DNA of 64,000 nucleotides. Origin: CAVVEC01 sp963770485. Its GTDB lineage: Bacteria > Acidobacteriota > Terriglobia > Terriglobales > Acidobacteriaceae. The position numbers were made by a program, and so were the translations under genes. Where the stretch lies: NCBI GenBank assembly GCA_963770485.1, contig CAVYPX010000005.1:176240-240239 (forward strand), in the 5' to 3' direction. A model generated the notes under the pieces. It was not told where the DNA came from. It worked only from the letters and a program-made list of their open reading frames with translations, and made no database searches. Positions 18,469 to 27,638 of the stretch are shown here, in pieces; within the stretch, counting starts at the first letter, position 1; each line of letters starts with the position of its first letter.

Positions 18469-19854
18469 GTGTCAACTAGGATGATGAGAAACACCGTGGA
18501 TACGAAGGCGGGAAAGAGGCCCGGTGTGACGAGCGCGGAAGTGCACGCGAGCGCAGGCGATCACGACCGCCGGCGAACCGTTGCGTATCGAGCGCTGCTG
18601 CTGTTCACCGCGTTTTACTATTTGCGGCCGGAGGATTACATCCCGGGGTTGGACGTGATTCCGTGGGTAAAAATCAGCGGAGGCATCGCTTTGCTGGCCC
18701 TGATTTTCGGAATTATGGGCAAGGGCAAGGTGAAACTGCCGGCGGAAATAAAATTCCTGCTTCTCCTATTCACGCAAATGGTTCTGGCGATTCCGTTCGC
18801 GGTTTGGCGAGGCGGGGCGTTCGCCGTTGTTTTCGAGAAGTTCTCTAAGGCCGTTATCGTTGCGGTGCTGATCAGCATGATCGTCGGCAGGATGGCGGAA
18901 CTGCGGCGGCTATTGTGGATCCAGGCGGCGTCGGTGGCGGTGGTCACCTTCGCCTCGGTTGTGATCGGTCACCACTATTTTGGCCGGCTCTACGGCGCAT
19001 CAAACGGAATTCTGGAGAATCCCAACGACCTGGCCATCAACATCGCTATTAATTTTCCCCTGTGTCTGGCATTCTTGCTGGGAGCCCGCGGGCCCGTGAG
19101 GAAGGGGGTCTGGGCTATCGCTGTGCTCATCATGCTGTACGCGGTGGTGGCGACTTACTCGCGGAGTGGGTTGATCGCGCTGATCGTAACCGTCCTGGTG
19201 TGCGTGTGGGAGTACGGCGTGAAGGGGCGGCGTGTTTACCTGGTAGCGATCGCAGGCTTGCTCGCTGTCGTTGCGTTGGCCGTCGCTCTGGTCACGCCGC
19301 ATTACACGACGCGGGTGAAGAGTATCTTCGCCGGAAATATCGAGGGCTCGGGAGACCGCGGATCCCTGGAAGCGCGAGGCGCCTTGCTCAAGCAGAGTAT
19401 TTCACTCGCGTTGCACCATCCCATTTTCGGGATCGGACCGGGTAACTTCCCTATCATCGCGGAGAATGATTGGAGGGTCGCCCATAACAGCTATACCGAA
19501 ATTGCTGCGGAAGCAGGCTTTCCCGCCCTCATTCTGTTCCTGCTGGCGCTGGCGTGGGCTTTTAAGAATGTCCGCCGGGTGCGCAAGGCCCAGAGTTACG
19601 CAGCCGACAGAGAGTTGCAGTTGTTCACCGGCGCCCTGTGGGCCAGCCTGGCGGCGTACATTGTCAGTGCCGGTTTTGCTTCGACAGAGTACAACCTGTT
19701 TCCCTATTTCATGATTGCCTACACCTCGGCCTTGTATCGGATTGCGTACGCGCCTCAGGACGTCGATGGTCCCCATCCCACCGATGGCAGGAGGAACGGA
19801 TCGGACCGAAGATATGGAACAAAATCCAAGCGCGAATTGGCCTGGACTCGCTGA
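18469..19854 (+). CDS. O-antigen ligase/polymerase (Wzy-like)
   Basis: 461 residues, about eleven membrane helices. The long periplasmic loop and the motifs GIGPGNFPII and HNSYTEIAAEAGFPALILF place it in the O-antigen ligase/Wzy superfamily, which polymerises or ligates lipid-linked repeat units. A GTG at 18469 and tandem ATGs at 18481/18484 are all possible starts; the difference is only a few residues. The stop overlaps the next gene by 41 bases. Confidence 0.88.
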   Translation: MSTRMMRNTVDTKAGKRPGVTSAEVHASAGDHDRRRTVAYRALLLFTAFYYLRPEDYIPGLDVIPWVKISGGIALLALIFGIMGKGKVKLPAEIKFLLLLFTQMVLAIPFAVWRGGAFAVVFEKFSKAVIVAVLISMIVGRMAELRRLLWIQAASVAVVTFASVVIGHHYFGRLYGASNGILENPNDLAINIAINFPLCLAFLLGARGPVRKGVWAIAVLIMLYAVVATYSRSGLIALIVTVLVCVWEYGVKGRRVYLVAIAGLLAVVALAVALVTPHYTTRVKSIFAGNIEGSGDRGSLEARGALLKQSISLALHHPIFGIGPGNFPIIAENDWRVAHNSYTEIAAEAGFPALILFLLALAWAFKNVRRVRKAQSYAADRELQLFTGALWASLAAYIVSAGFASTEYNLFPYFMIAYTSALYRIAYAPQDVDGPHPTDGRRNGSDRRYGTKSKRELAWTR

Positions 19855-20827
19855 AGGCATCCTCGCAATCCTACGCTGCCTGTCTTGCGGGGACCCGTTG
19901 CGGAATGCCCCGGACGGACTGGTGTGTGAGTCCTGCGGAACGAAGTATCTTCCGCTAAAGGGCGTTTTGCGCTTCGTTGATACGCAGCACTATGCGAAAA
20001 ACTTTGGATTTCAATGGCAGGCATTTGCACGCACGCAATTGGATACTGAGCAAGACCGCAGATCGGAGGCCGATTTCCGCCGCCGCACGGGTTTCCGTCC
20101 CGAGGATCTGAACGGAAAACTGGTCCTGGACGTTGGCTGCGGAATGGGTCGATTTGCCGAGGTCGCCACGCGCTGGGGAGCGCGCGTGGTCGGAATCGAC
20201 TTGAGCCTCGCCGCGGAAGTAGCGGCCTGCAATCTGGCCGATCGCCCGGCCACCATCTTTCAGGCGGACGTCTTCAAGCTGCCCTTCGCTCCCGAAAGCT
20301 TCGATTACATTTACAGTCTCGGGGTGTTGCACCATACGCCCAATTGTGAGCGGGCTTTCAAGGTTTTGCCTCCTTTGCTCAAGCCGGGTGGACGGATCGC
20401 CATCTGGCTCTACAGCGCCTACACTCGATGGTACCGGTGCAGCGATCTCTATCGCCACGCGACGCGGCGCATGCCGCCCAAGCTACTGCATGCTCTTTGC
20501 TATGGCACGGCGCCGCTCTATGGCGTTCACCAGGCGCTGCGGTACATTCCAGTGGTAGGGCGGCCGGCAAGCGGGTTGTTGGCCTATCTGATTCCGATGT
20601 CGTTCAATAAGGATCCGAGGTTGAGAGTGCTGGATACCTTCGACTGGTATTCAGCCTGGTATCAGTCGAAGCACACGTATGAAGAAGTATTTCGCTGGTT
20701 TGAAGATTGCGAATTGGAAGACCTGCGCGTCATCGAACAGCCAATTTCGGTGCAGGGCCGCAAGCCCGCCTCGTCACGCCGTCGCCTTGAATCCTCTCAC
20801 GCGGAGGTCGAGCGGTGTGTGGGATAG
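19814..20827 (+). CDS. SAM-dependent methyltransferase with zinc-binding N-terminus
   Basis: 337 residues. A Trm112-like zinc ribbon at about residues 18-40 (CLSCGDPL...CESCG) is followed by a class I methyltransferase fold: motif I VLDVGCGMGRFAE, acidic VVGIDLS, and motif YSLGVLHHTPN. Enzymes with this build commonly methylate sugars or other small groups in polysaccharide clusters. It overlaps the polymerase gene by 41 bases and the beta-helix gene by 11. The start is placed at ATG 19814 because upstream frame sequence is low complexity and inside the previous gene. Confidence 0.85.
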   Translation: MEQNPSANWPGLAEGILAILRCLSCGDPLRNAPDGLVCESCGTKYLPLKGVLRFVDTQHYAKNFGFQWQAFARTQLDTEQDRRSEADFRRRTGFRPEDLNGKLVLDVGCGMGRFAEVATRWGARVVGIDLSLAAEVAACNLADRPATIFQADVFKLPFAPESFDYIYSLGVLHHTPNCERAFKVLPPLLKPGGRIAIWLYSAYTRWYRCSDLYRHATRRMPPKLLHALCYGTAPLYGVHQALRYIPVVGRPASGLLAYLIPMSFNKDPRLRVLDTFDWYSAWYQSKHTYEEVFRWFEDCELEDLRVIEQPISVQGRKPASSRRRLESSHAEVERCVG

Positions 20828-22655
20828 GCTCCCAATCAAACTCACATTCAACCTGGTTTTCGCGGCCGCGCTAATCTCTGGCTATGCCTTTGTGGGCGCC
20901 CGTTCCTTGGAAGCCTCGCATTCCTCCGCACCGGGCGCCGACAACCGTTACTGCGGGAAGGGTAACAAGCCTCAGTTTGGGGCGACGAGCGACGGGCCGG
21001 GGGCGTTGCCGTTGTCGTGTTTCTACACCGGGATAGACGGCACACCTTCTCCCGGCAAGAGCATCACCGCGACAGACTCAGCCAGCCTGCAAACGGCGCT
21101 GAATTCGGCCGCGTGCGGCGATGTCATCTCGCTAAAGGCGGGTAATGTGTTTTCGGGATCATTCAGTCTGCCGGGCAAGAAGTGTGACGATGCACATTGG
21201 ATTCAAATCCGCGTGTCCACCCCGGACGCTCAATTGCCTGCAGAAGGCCAGCGTCTGACACCATGCTTCGCCGGCGTGCCCAGCCTGCCTGGCCGCCCAC
21301 CGTACGATTGCCCGAGCGGTCAAGCCGACGTGATGGCGCATATCGTTGCTTCCGGCAAAGGAGCTGAGCCCTTCACTTACTCCCAGAGCATCGATCATTA
21401 CCGCTTCGGCCCCGGCTTGGAGATTACGCGCGGCGCCGGCACGGGAATCGTTCATGAACTGCTGCGGCCCGAGAATGACGCGAGCGCGAATCATATTGTG
21501 TTCGATCGCATCTGGGGCCACGGCGCCCCGACCGACGAGACCACACGGTTTGCGCTATTCGATGGCATGGACATCGCAAGCGTGGACTCTTACTTTAACG
21601 ACTTCCTCTGCACCGCAGTCACGGGGAGTTGTAGCGACTCGCAGGTCTTTGCAGGCGGGCTCGGCAGCCACCGGCAAGGCAACTGGAAAATCGTCAATAA
21701 CTTCCTGGAAGCAGCGGGCCAAAGCATTCTGTTCGGCGGCGGAGGGGCCACGCAGACGCCCGCAGATATTGAAATCCGCCGCAACGAAATGTTCAAACCA
21801 TTGTCCTGGATGCCTCCGGCCGGCATGCCGGGCAAGGGCTACCCAATCGTGAAAAACGGATTTGAACTCAAGAACGCCCGGCAGGTGCTGTTTGAAGGAA
21901 ATCGGATTCAGAACGTCTGGGGCGGATTCACGCAATCTGGCTTCGCCATCGTGTTGACCCCCAAGAACCCGGGCGGCTGCGCGGTGTGCACGGTTCGCGA
22001 TATCACGATACGTGACAGTGTTGTCACCCATTCCGGCGCAGCTATGCAGATCTCGAATGGATTATCCGATGCCGGGAACTCCGCGCAAGAGGGAAGCCAC
22101 TACTCGATTCACGATGTCATCTTCGATGACATGAATTATCCGGCGTGCTACGGCTGCAACGGGGATATGTTTCAGATCGGCTCGCATGTCTCCGCCCCGG
22201 CTGCGTTCCGGCTGCATGACGTTTCGATTCGGCATGTAACCTTGGCAACCAATCGGGCACGCGCAGGTTGGATGATCAGCGGTCCAGCCGGACAGCAGAA
22301 CTTCATTTTCCAGGACAGCATCGTGGACAACGGCCGGAGCGGCAACACCAATGCCGGTGGTGGAGCGATCCAATGCTACTTCGGAAGAGAGATCATGAAG
22401 GGCGTGTTGGGCGGCTGTTGGTCATCGTACAAGTTTGACCACAATATCATCATGCAAGCGGGGGCAGAAACCTGGCCCGCTAATAACTGGCTTGTGGGGA
22501 ATGCGACGAAGGTGGGCTTCGTAAGCTGGAATAGCGGAGCCGGTGGCGACTACCGTTTGGCTTCGACCAGCAAGTTCAAGGGTAAGGCGTCGGATGGGAA
22601 AGACCCGGGCGCCGACGTTGATGCTGTGTACGCCACACTCTCTGAAGCGCAGTAA
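20817..22655 (+). CDS. Secreted right-handed beta-helix-like protein
   Basis: 612 residues. The GTG at 20817 has a strong GGAGG 9 bases upstream and yields a signal-anchor (LTFNLVFAAALISGYAFVGA). The rest is Gly/Asn/Asp-rich with short strand-turn repeats (VRDITIRDSVVTHSGAAMQI, SIHDVIFDDMNY, RLHDVSIRHVTLA), as in parallel beta-helix/pectate-lyase-fold proteins. At least ten cysteines suggest disulfides. The family may cut or bind the polysaccharide; no catalytic residues were identified. Its position at the end of the EPS operon supports a polymer-linked role. Confidence 0.7.
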   Translation: MWDRLPIKLTFNLVFAAALISGYAFVGARSLEASHSSAPGADNRYCGKGNKPQFGATSDGPGALPLSCFYTGIDGTPSPGKSITATDSASLQTALNSAACGDVISLKAGNVFSGSFSLPGKKCDDAHWIQIRVSTPDAQLPAEGQRLTPCFAGVPSLPGRPPYDCPSGQADVMAHIVASGKGAEPFTYSQSIDHYRFGPGLEITRGAGTGIVHELLRPENDASANHIVFDRIWGHGAPTDETTRFALFDGMDIASVDSYFNDFLCTAVTGSCSDSQVFAGGLGSHRQGNWKIVNNFLEAAGQSILFGGGGATQTPADIEIRRNEMFKPLSWMPPAGMPGKGYPIVKNGFELKNARQVLFEGNRIQNVWGGFTQSGFAIVLTPKNPGGCAVCTVRDITIRDSVVTHSGAAMQISNGLSDAGNSAQEGSHYSIHDVIFDDMNYPACYGCNGDMFQIGSHVSAPAAFRLHDVSIRHVTLATNRARAGWMISGPAGQQNFIFQDSIVDNGRSGNTNAGGGAIQCYFGREIMKGVLGGCWSSYKFDHNIIMQAGAETWPANNWLVGNATKVGFVSWNSGAGGDYRLASTSKFKGKASDGKDPGADVDAVYATLSEAQ

Positions 22656-22707
22656 TCGCTCCACAGGCGCCACATTTCGAATTCGGCGGACACTCAGGCT
22701 GAAACCA

Positions 22708-23337
22708 CTAGCCTAGCTTCAGTTTGCGGCGAACCAGTCCCGCGATGCCGACGAGCCCGGTTCCTAACAGGCCTAGCGTACCTGGCTCGGGTACCACGGA
22801 AATATTGGTGTCGCCACTGGAGATGGTAGTAGAACCGTCGAAGTAGCCTTTGCCAGTGTTAACCGTCAACTGGACGGTAACGCCAACAACGTTGATCTTC
22901 TGATTGCCCACGATCAGAACTCCAGTGATGGTCCCGGACAGCTCATAATTGTGGGTCCCATTGGACAAGGTAAATAGCTGCCAGGTCACGGGCCCGTCGA
23001 AGGTACCCGTGAAGATTACGCCGTTGGGAAGTCCCTGGGTACCATTGGTCGCAATCGAAAACGAGCCGCCACCGGCGAAAGTGGCGCCGGTCTGCAGGTT
23101 GCCGGTCAATAGCGCCCCTGTGCTGAAATTCAACGTTCCCAGATTACTGCCGGTGATCAGCCCTAACCCGTCGTAGCCGTTTACGGCGATCAACGTAGAA
23201 TTGGTCAGGGTCATACTGGAGGTTGTTCCTGTGAGGGTGCCACCGCTATTGGTGACATCTACTTGGTTTGTACTGGTCGCGAAGGCCAGAATTGGAAGAG
23301 CCAGCGCCAACAAAACCATCAGGAACGCTCGCCTCAT
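22708..23337 (-). CDS. PEP-CTERM domain protein (likely exosortase substrate)
   Basis: 209 residues. Signal peptide MRRAFLMVLLALALPILAFA, a Thr/Gly/Asn-rich beta-type body, and a textbook PEP-CTERM tail: VVPEPGTLGLLGTGLVGIAG then an RRKLK cluster. The exosortase at 5667-6560 is the expected processing enzyme. The ATG at 23337 has GGAGGAG upstream, which is better than the GTG at 23352. It converges with the EPS operon, separated by 52 bases. The body has no known domain. Confidence 0.9.
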   Translation of the reverse strand: MRRAFLMVLLALALPILAFATSTNQVDVTNSGGTLTGTTSSMTLTNSTLIAVNGYDGLGLITGSNLGTLNFSTGALLTGNLQTGATFAGGGSFSIATNGTQGLPNGVIFTGTFDGPVTWQLFTLSNGTHNYELSGTITGVLIVGNQKINVVGVTVQLTVNTGKGYFDGSTTISSGDTNISVVPEPGTLGLLGTGLVGIAGLVRRKLKLG

Positions 23338-24052
23338 GGGGATCTCCTCCACCTACATTACTACATAGATCAGTCCGCCTTCGACATTTTCCACAGCATG
23401 CCATGTTAGCGAGCGGACTAAGCCATAACTAATTGCTGCAATCGAGATTCCAAAGCACGCGAATCAAGACGCACTGGTCACGAAGTCACTTTGCCGCCCG
23501 TTAACGGTTTCAACGGACGTTCAATTTCATACTTTCCTCCAGAAAATCTGGCCGCCTTTTGATGATCATCCCGAGCCGCGGGGTTGTGTGTTTTTCGACC
23601 GCATAAAGTTTCGCCTTTCGGCGAAGGAGATGCCGTTCGCGCCATGATGTTAAACGCAAGAGGCTTTTGACAGCCTCGCTACCGCAGTGTGAGAAAATTC
23701 CGAGCTGGAATTTTCTTCTTGGCCCGGAAAATCAGCAGCGCATTCCCACCCAATTTCGCCGGTTTGCCAGCGTTGTGAAATGGGTTTCGCCGGGAGCAGC
23801 GCCACGCTCTATGGGACCGCGGAATTCCAAAAAGAAGGCGTGGACGCAAACTGGTTTGGAAGCGGCTGGGTCCAGAAAGTGCAAACAAATGCATGTTTTC
23901 TCGATAACCGTTCACATTGCCTCTCCCAGAGTTGGCAGCGGAGTCATAAGCTTCGGCAACGGAAGACGGAAAAATGCGTCTGCAGTCGACCACAGCGGGA
24001 AGTGGCTTCGCGTGTTCGTAATGTACTCTGAACGACGGCGGCGTCCTTCAGG
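23338..24052. other. 700-base stretch without a gene
   Basis: Open frames here have no ribosome sites and no recognisable motifs. The promoter of the leftward PEP-CTERM gene should lie near its left end. A small perfect hairpin (TTCGCC TTTC GGCGAA, 23610-23625) is visible. Nothing else is supported. Confidence 0.55.
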
Positions 24053-27000
24053 CTAGAACGATAACCGCAGGGCAAGTTGGATGATCCGGGGATCGTACGT
24101 ATTCAGCACCTGGCCGAAAGTCGGACTGCTGATATTCGTATCGGGGTTCTGGAATTCCGTGTTATTGAGGATGTTGAAGAAATCGGCGCGAGTCTCCAGC
24201 TGAAAGCGATCGGTAAGCGGTAGGGTTTTCGAGAAGGCGAGGTCGAGATTGAACCGCCCCGGACCGCGGAAGTAATTTCGCGGCAGGGTCCCGTAAGTGC
24301 GAACTGCCGGGTTGCTGACTGCCTGACTGTCACTCGGGAAGCCCGCGTTGCTGAAGCTGGCCGGATCGAACCAATAGTTGCCGCCTGGGCCACCGAAGCC
24401 CTGTACGTTGTGCGGATCCAGAAGACGGATCGGTCCGAGCAAGTTGGCATGCACCAGGCCCGCGTCCCCGGAGCCTGAGGGTCCGGGGCTGGTGAAGTCG
24501 AAGCTGCTGGGAAGGTTAGCGAATACATCCAGAGGAAAGCCGGTTCGCCAACTCAAAATTGGAAAAACGTTCCAGCCGCGTGTCAGGCGTTTTGGCGCCG
24601 AACTCCACACCTCGTCAAAAGGAAGCTCCCAGCCTCCGCTAAACACGACCCGCTGCCGAACGTCCATATCGGCAGAGGCGCGGAATAGCCCGGGCTGATA
24701 AAAAGGCACAACGCTGTTGCGGTTCTGAAATCCGGACGCGTTATCGATATTGTGGGAATAGGTGTACGCCAAGGTGAAGTAAGATCGGCCGAAGATACTG
24801 TTGCCGGTGAGCTGTTTCTGCAGGCTGAGTAGCAGGCCGTTATAGCTGGCCGTGGTCACATTCCTGAATTCCTCCAGGCTGGCAAAACTGCACTGAAAAG
24901 GATCGCTGGAGTTGCAAGTCTGGTTTCCGGGGGTCAGATTGAGAACGCGGTCGTAGGTACCGAGTACGAAAGGATTGATATCCATCAACGCCGTAAGCCC
25001 GTGCGAACTACTGCCGACATAGCTGGCTTCAAACAGCGTGTGCTTGGCCAATTCCTGCTGCAAGGTCAGATGATACTGATAGGTGTAAGGGGTTCGTAGG
25101 TGGGGATCGACCACAAACACACTGCTGGATGCTCCGATCGGCAAATAACCGGCAGCGGCAAAGTCGAGATCCGACGGCGGGCGCTGCGAGGGAAACGGAT
25201 TCTCTGCTCCCACGGCTAGGAACGGCTGAGTCATGTAGTTGACTTCGGAGGTTGGATTGCCGGCCAAAGGCGAAAAGGCGAAACCGGCGCTGGCATAGAA
25301 AGGCGGTTGCCCGTTGAATTGCAGATTGTCTTCCCCCTTGAGAATGTCGTAGAAAACGCCAAAAGCACCGCGCAGGCTCGTCTTCCCATTACCCCGCGGA
25401 TCCCAAGCAAACCCGATCCGAGGCGCCCAGTTGTTCTTGTCCGGGAAGGTAACTCCACGGGGGGCTCCTGCATCGCCCGGGAAAACCATGCCCACCGGGG
25501 CGTGAATGAACACACTGGATTGCCTGCCGGGAATAATGGAAAAGGTTCGTCCCTGGGTATCCAATTTCGGCGTGCTGTATTCATACCGGAGGCCCAGATT
25601 CAGCACCAGGTTTTTCTGGACGCGCCACTCGTCTTGCGCAAAACCATAGCTGTACTTGGTTCTTATGTCGGAGGGAGCCGCCGAAGATTGGGTGTACTGT
25701 AGTGGAATTCCAAGCAGAAAGTCCGCGAAAGAGTTCTGGGAGCCGATTCCAAGCGGGCCGCCGAGGAATTGAAACTGGCCGTCTGATGTGAAGGCGAAAA
25801 ACGTATTGTTCTGAAAGGCTGAAAAGCCGCCCCCGAACTTGAAATCATGCTTTCCCCGGATCCATGTCAGGGTGTCGGAGTACGTATAGGTGTTTTCCGT
25901 AAACCGTTGGGGTCCCAGAGTGTTGAAGCCGATTCCCAAGCCCGAATCGAAAACCAGGTTGGTGGGTCCGGTGGCAAGATCCGGGGTTATTCCGATGCCG
26001 AGGTCGGCGGGCGTAGGCAACTGGACAGTTGGGTTCAACGATGTGTTGTGGCTGCGCAGGAAATTTACCCGAAGTTCGTTCAGTAGGTTTGGCGAAAAGA
26101 ACCGTGTATACGAGAAGTTCGCAAAGTAATCCCGAAAATCTGAACTCTCGGGATAGCCCGGGACATTTGCCCCAAAACCTGCGGGATTACTGAGTGGGGT
26201 GAGACCATCTTGACGATCCCAGCCGAAGGTGACGGCCAGTTTGTTCCTGGCATCGATGTCAAAATCGGATTTCGCGGTCACTTCGTCGGAGGAAGTTGTG
26301 GAGCGTCCTTGCCAACTCAGCAAGCCAGTGGGTGACGTAGGGATGAGGCCGGCCGCAATGTAATTGCGCGCCACACTGTTGATGCGACTGGGAGAAATGA
26401 TGGCCTCCGCGGCCAAGTTGCGGTCAGGCTGGAAGAAAGGATAATTCTGCAAGAACGTGGCCACATTCTGATCGGGACCGCCGCCATCCGCATGAGAGAA
26501 GTCTCCGGCCAGCTCGGCGGGCGTGAAAGTGGCGACGTTGGAAACGGAAAGATCTTGGACCTGTCGCTCTCCCTGGTAGCCGACAAAGAAAAACAAGCGG
26601 TCCTTGCCGTTAATTAAGTTAGGAATTACGATCGGGCCCCCCAGAGTGCCACCGAACTGGTTGCGTTTCAGGTCGTTCCGGGGAAGCCCGTTAATCTTAT
26701 TGAAGAAACTGTTTGCATCCAGGGCCGTGTTGCGCCAGTAGTCGAACAAGGTGCCATGAAGTTGGTTGGTGCCTGACCGGGTGAGCATGGTGATGATTCC
26801 GCCGGCGTTGCGGCCGTACTCCGCCGGGTAGTTGGTGGTCAGAATGCGAAATTCGGCGATGGTGTCAGGATTAGGGTTGAACACCACACGGTTGTCGATG
26901 AGATCATTGTCGAGTCCGCCATCCAGCAAGTAGTGGACGGAGTCATCCCGATTGCCCGCGATCGTGAAGGTTCCCGCCAGCGCGTTGGAGTCAGGATCGG

Positions 27001-27511
27001 TTTCCGCGACGCCGGGTTGAAGAAGTGCCAGATCGAGGACGTTGCGGCCATTGAGAGGCGCGTTTCGAATCACATCCCCGGTCACGACCTGACCCAGGCT
27101 GGGGCTGATGGTTTCAACGTCCTGCGATTTCTCCGACACATGAACCTCAACAGCGGGAGCACCAACCTGCAGTCTGATGTTCAGACCGCGCACATCTCCA
27201 ACGTGGAGAACCACATCCTTGATTTCCGCCACCGCAAAGCCGTCTTTCTGCGCTGTGACCAGGTAATGGCCGGGTTGCAACAGGGGAACGGTGAAATAGC
27301 CGTTTTCACTCGTCAAGGCCTCGCGCTTCAATCCCTGGTCCAGGTTCAGCAAGGTGACCTTGACGCCGGGAACTACTGCGCCATTTGGATCAATAATCGT
27401 ACCCAGCAGGGTCGCACGTTGAGCGGACGCGGACCCGGGGAGTGCGAGGCACGCGAATAGAAGGAAAACTACCTGCACCGGGATCGAGAGTTTCCGTGGC
27501 CTGAGCCTCAT
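24053..27511 (-). CDS. Giant TonB-dependent-receptor-like outer-membrane protein with carboxypeptidase-regulatory domain
   Basis: 1152 residues. Signal peptide ending GSASAQ, then a CarboxypepD_reg/Cna-B-like domain (ATLLGTIIDPNGAVVPGVKV ... GYFTVPLLQPGHYLVTA), a plug-like domain (VTGDVIRNAPLNGRNVLDLALLQPG), and a long beta-barrel ending in LALRLSF with the terminal Phe typical of outer-membrane barrels. Receptors of this build are greatly expanded in acidobacteria and are thought to take up large carbon compounds; the ligand is unknown. ATG 27511 gives the signal peptide; an upstream frame extension was removed. It is downstream of the sigma/anti-sigma pair with a 127-base gap. Confidence 0.9.
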   Translation of the reverse strand: MRLRPRKLSIPVQVVFLLFACLALPGSASAQRATLLGTIIDPNGAVVPGVKVTLLNLDQGLKREALTSENGYFTVPLLQPGHYLVTAQKDGFAVAEIKDVVLHVGDVRGLNIRLQVGAPAVEVHVSEKSQDVETISPSLGQVVTGDVIRNAPLNGRNVLDLALLQPGVAETDPDSNALAGTFTIAGNRDDSVHYLLDGGLDNDLIDNRVVFNPNPDTIAEFRILTTNYPAEYGRNAGGIITMLTRSGTNQLHGTLFDYWRNTALDANSFFNKINGLPRNDLKRNQFGGTLGGPIVIPNLINGKDRLFFFVGYQGERQVQDLSVSNVATFTPAELAGDFSHADGGGPDQNVATFLQNYPFFQPDRNLAAEAIISPSRINSVARNYIAAGLIPTSPTGLLSWQGRSTTSSDEVTAKSDFDIDARNKLAVTFGWDRQDGLTPLSNPAGFGANVPGYPESSDFRDYFANFSYTRFFSPNLLNELRVNFLRSHNTSLNPTVQLPTPADLGIGITPDLATGPTNLVFDSGLGIGFNTLGPQRFTENTYTYSDTLTWIRGKHDFKFGGGFSAFQNNTFFAFTSDGQFQFLGGPLGIGSQNSFADFLLGIPLQYTQSSAAPSDIRTKYSYGFAQDEWRVQKNLVLNLGLRYEYSTPKLDTQGRTFSIIPGRQSSVFIHAPVGMVFPGDAGAPRGVTFPDKNNWAPRIGFAWDPRGNGKTSLRGAFGVFYDILKGEDNLQFNGQPPFYASAGFAFSPLAGNPTSEVNYMTQPFLAVGAENPFPSQRPPSDLDFAAAGYLPIGASSSVFVVDPHLRTPYTYQYHLTLQQELAKHTLFEASYVGSSSHGLTALMDINPFVLGTYDRVLNLTPGNQTCNSSDPFQCSFASLEEFRNVTTASYNGLLLSLQKQLTGNSIFGRSYFTLAYTYSHNIDNASGFQNRNSVVPFYQPGLFRASADMDVRQRVVFSGGWELPFDEVWSSAPKRLTRGWNVFPILSWRTGFPLDVFANLPSSFDFTSPGPSGSGDAGLVHANLLGPIRLLDPHNVQGFGGPGGNYWFDPASFSNAGFPSDSQAVSNPAVRTYGTLPRNYFRGPGRFNLDLAFSKTLPLTDRFQLETRADFFNILNNTEFQNPDTNISSPTFGQVLNTYDPRIIQLALRLSF

Positions 27512-27638
27512 GTGCTGTCCGAAAAGGACGAAGGACGATGGCGCGTGATGGGAACGCAAAAAGCATAACATGGGTGAGCAGCGCTCTTCACCCTTGAGGT
27601 GCCGTGAAACCTAACCGTTTTTCGAGAACCTGCTTTGT

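Noticed and set aside
23667..24056. 129-residue rightward open frame in the gap before the large receptor
   Set aside because: No ribosome site, no homology sensed and irregular composition.
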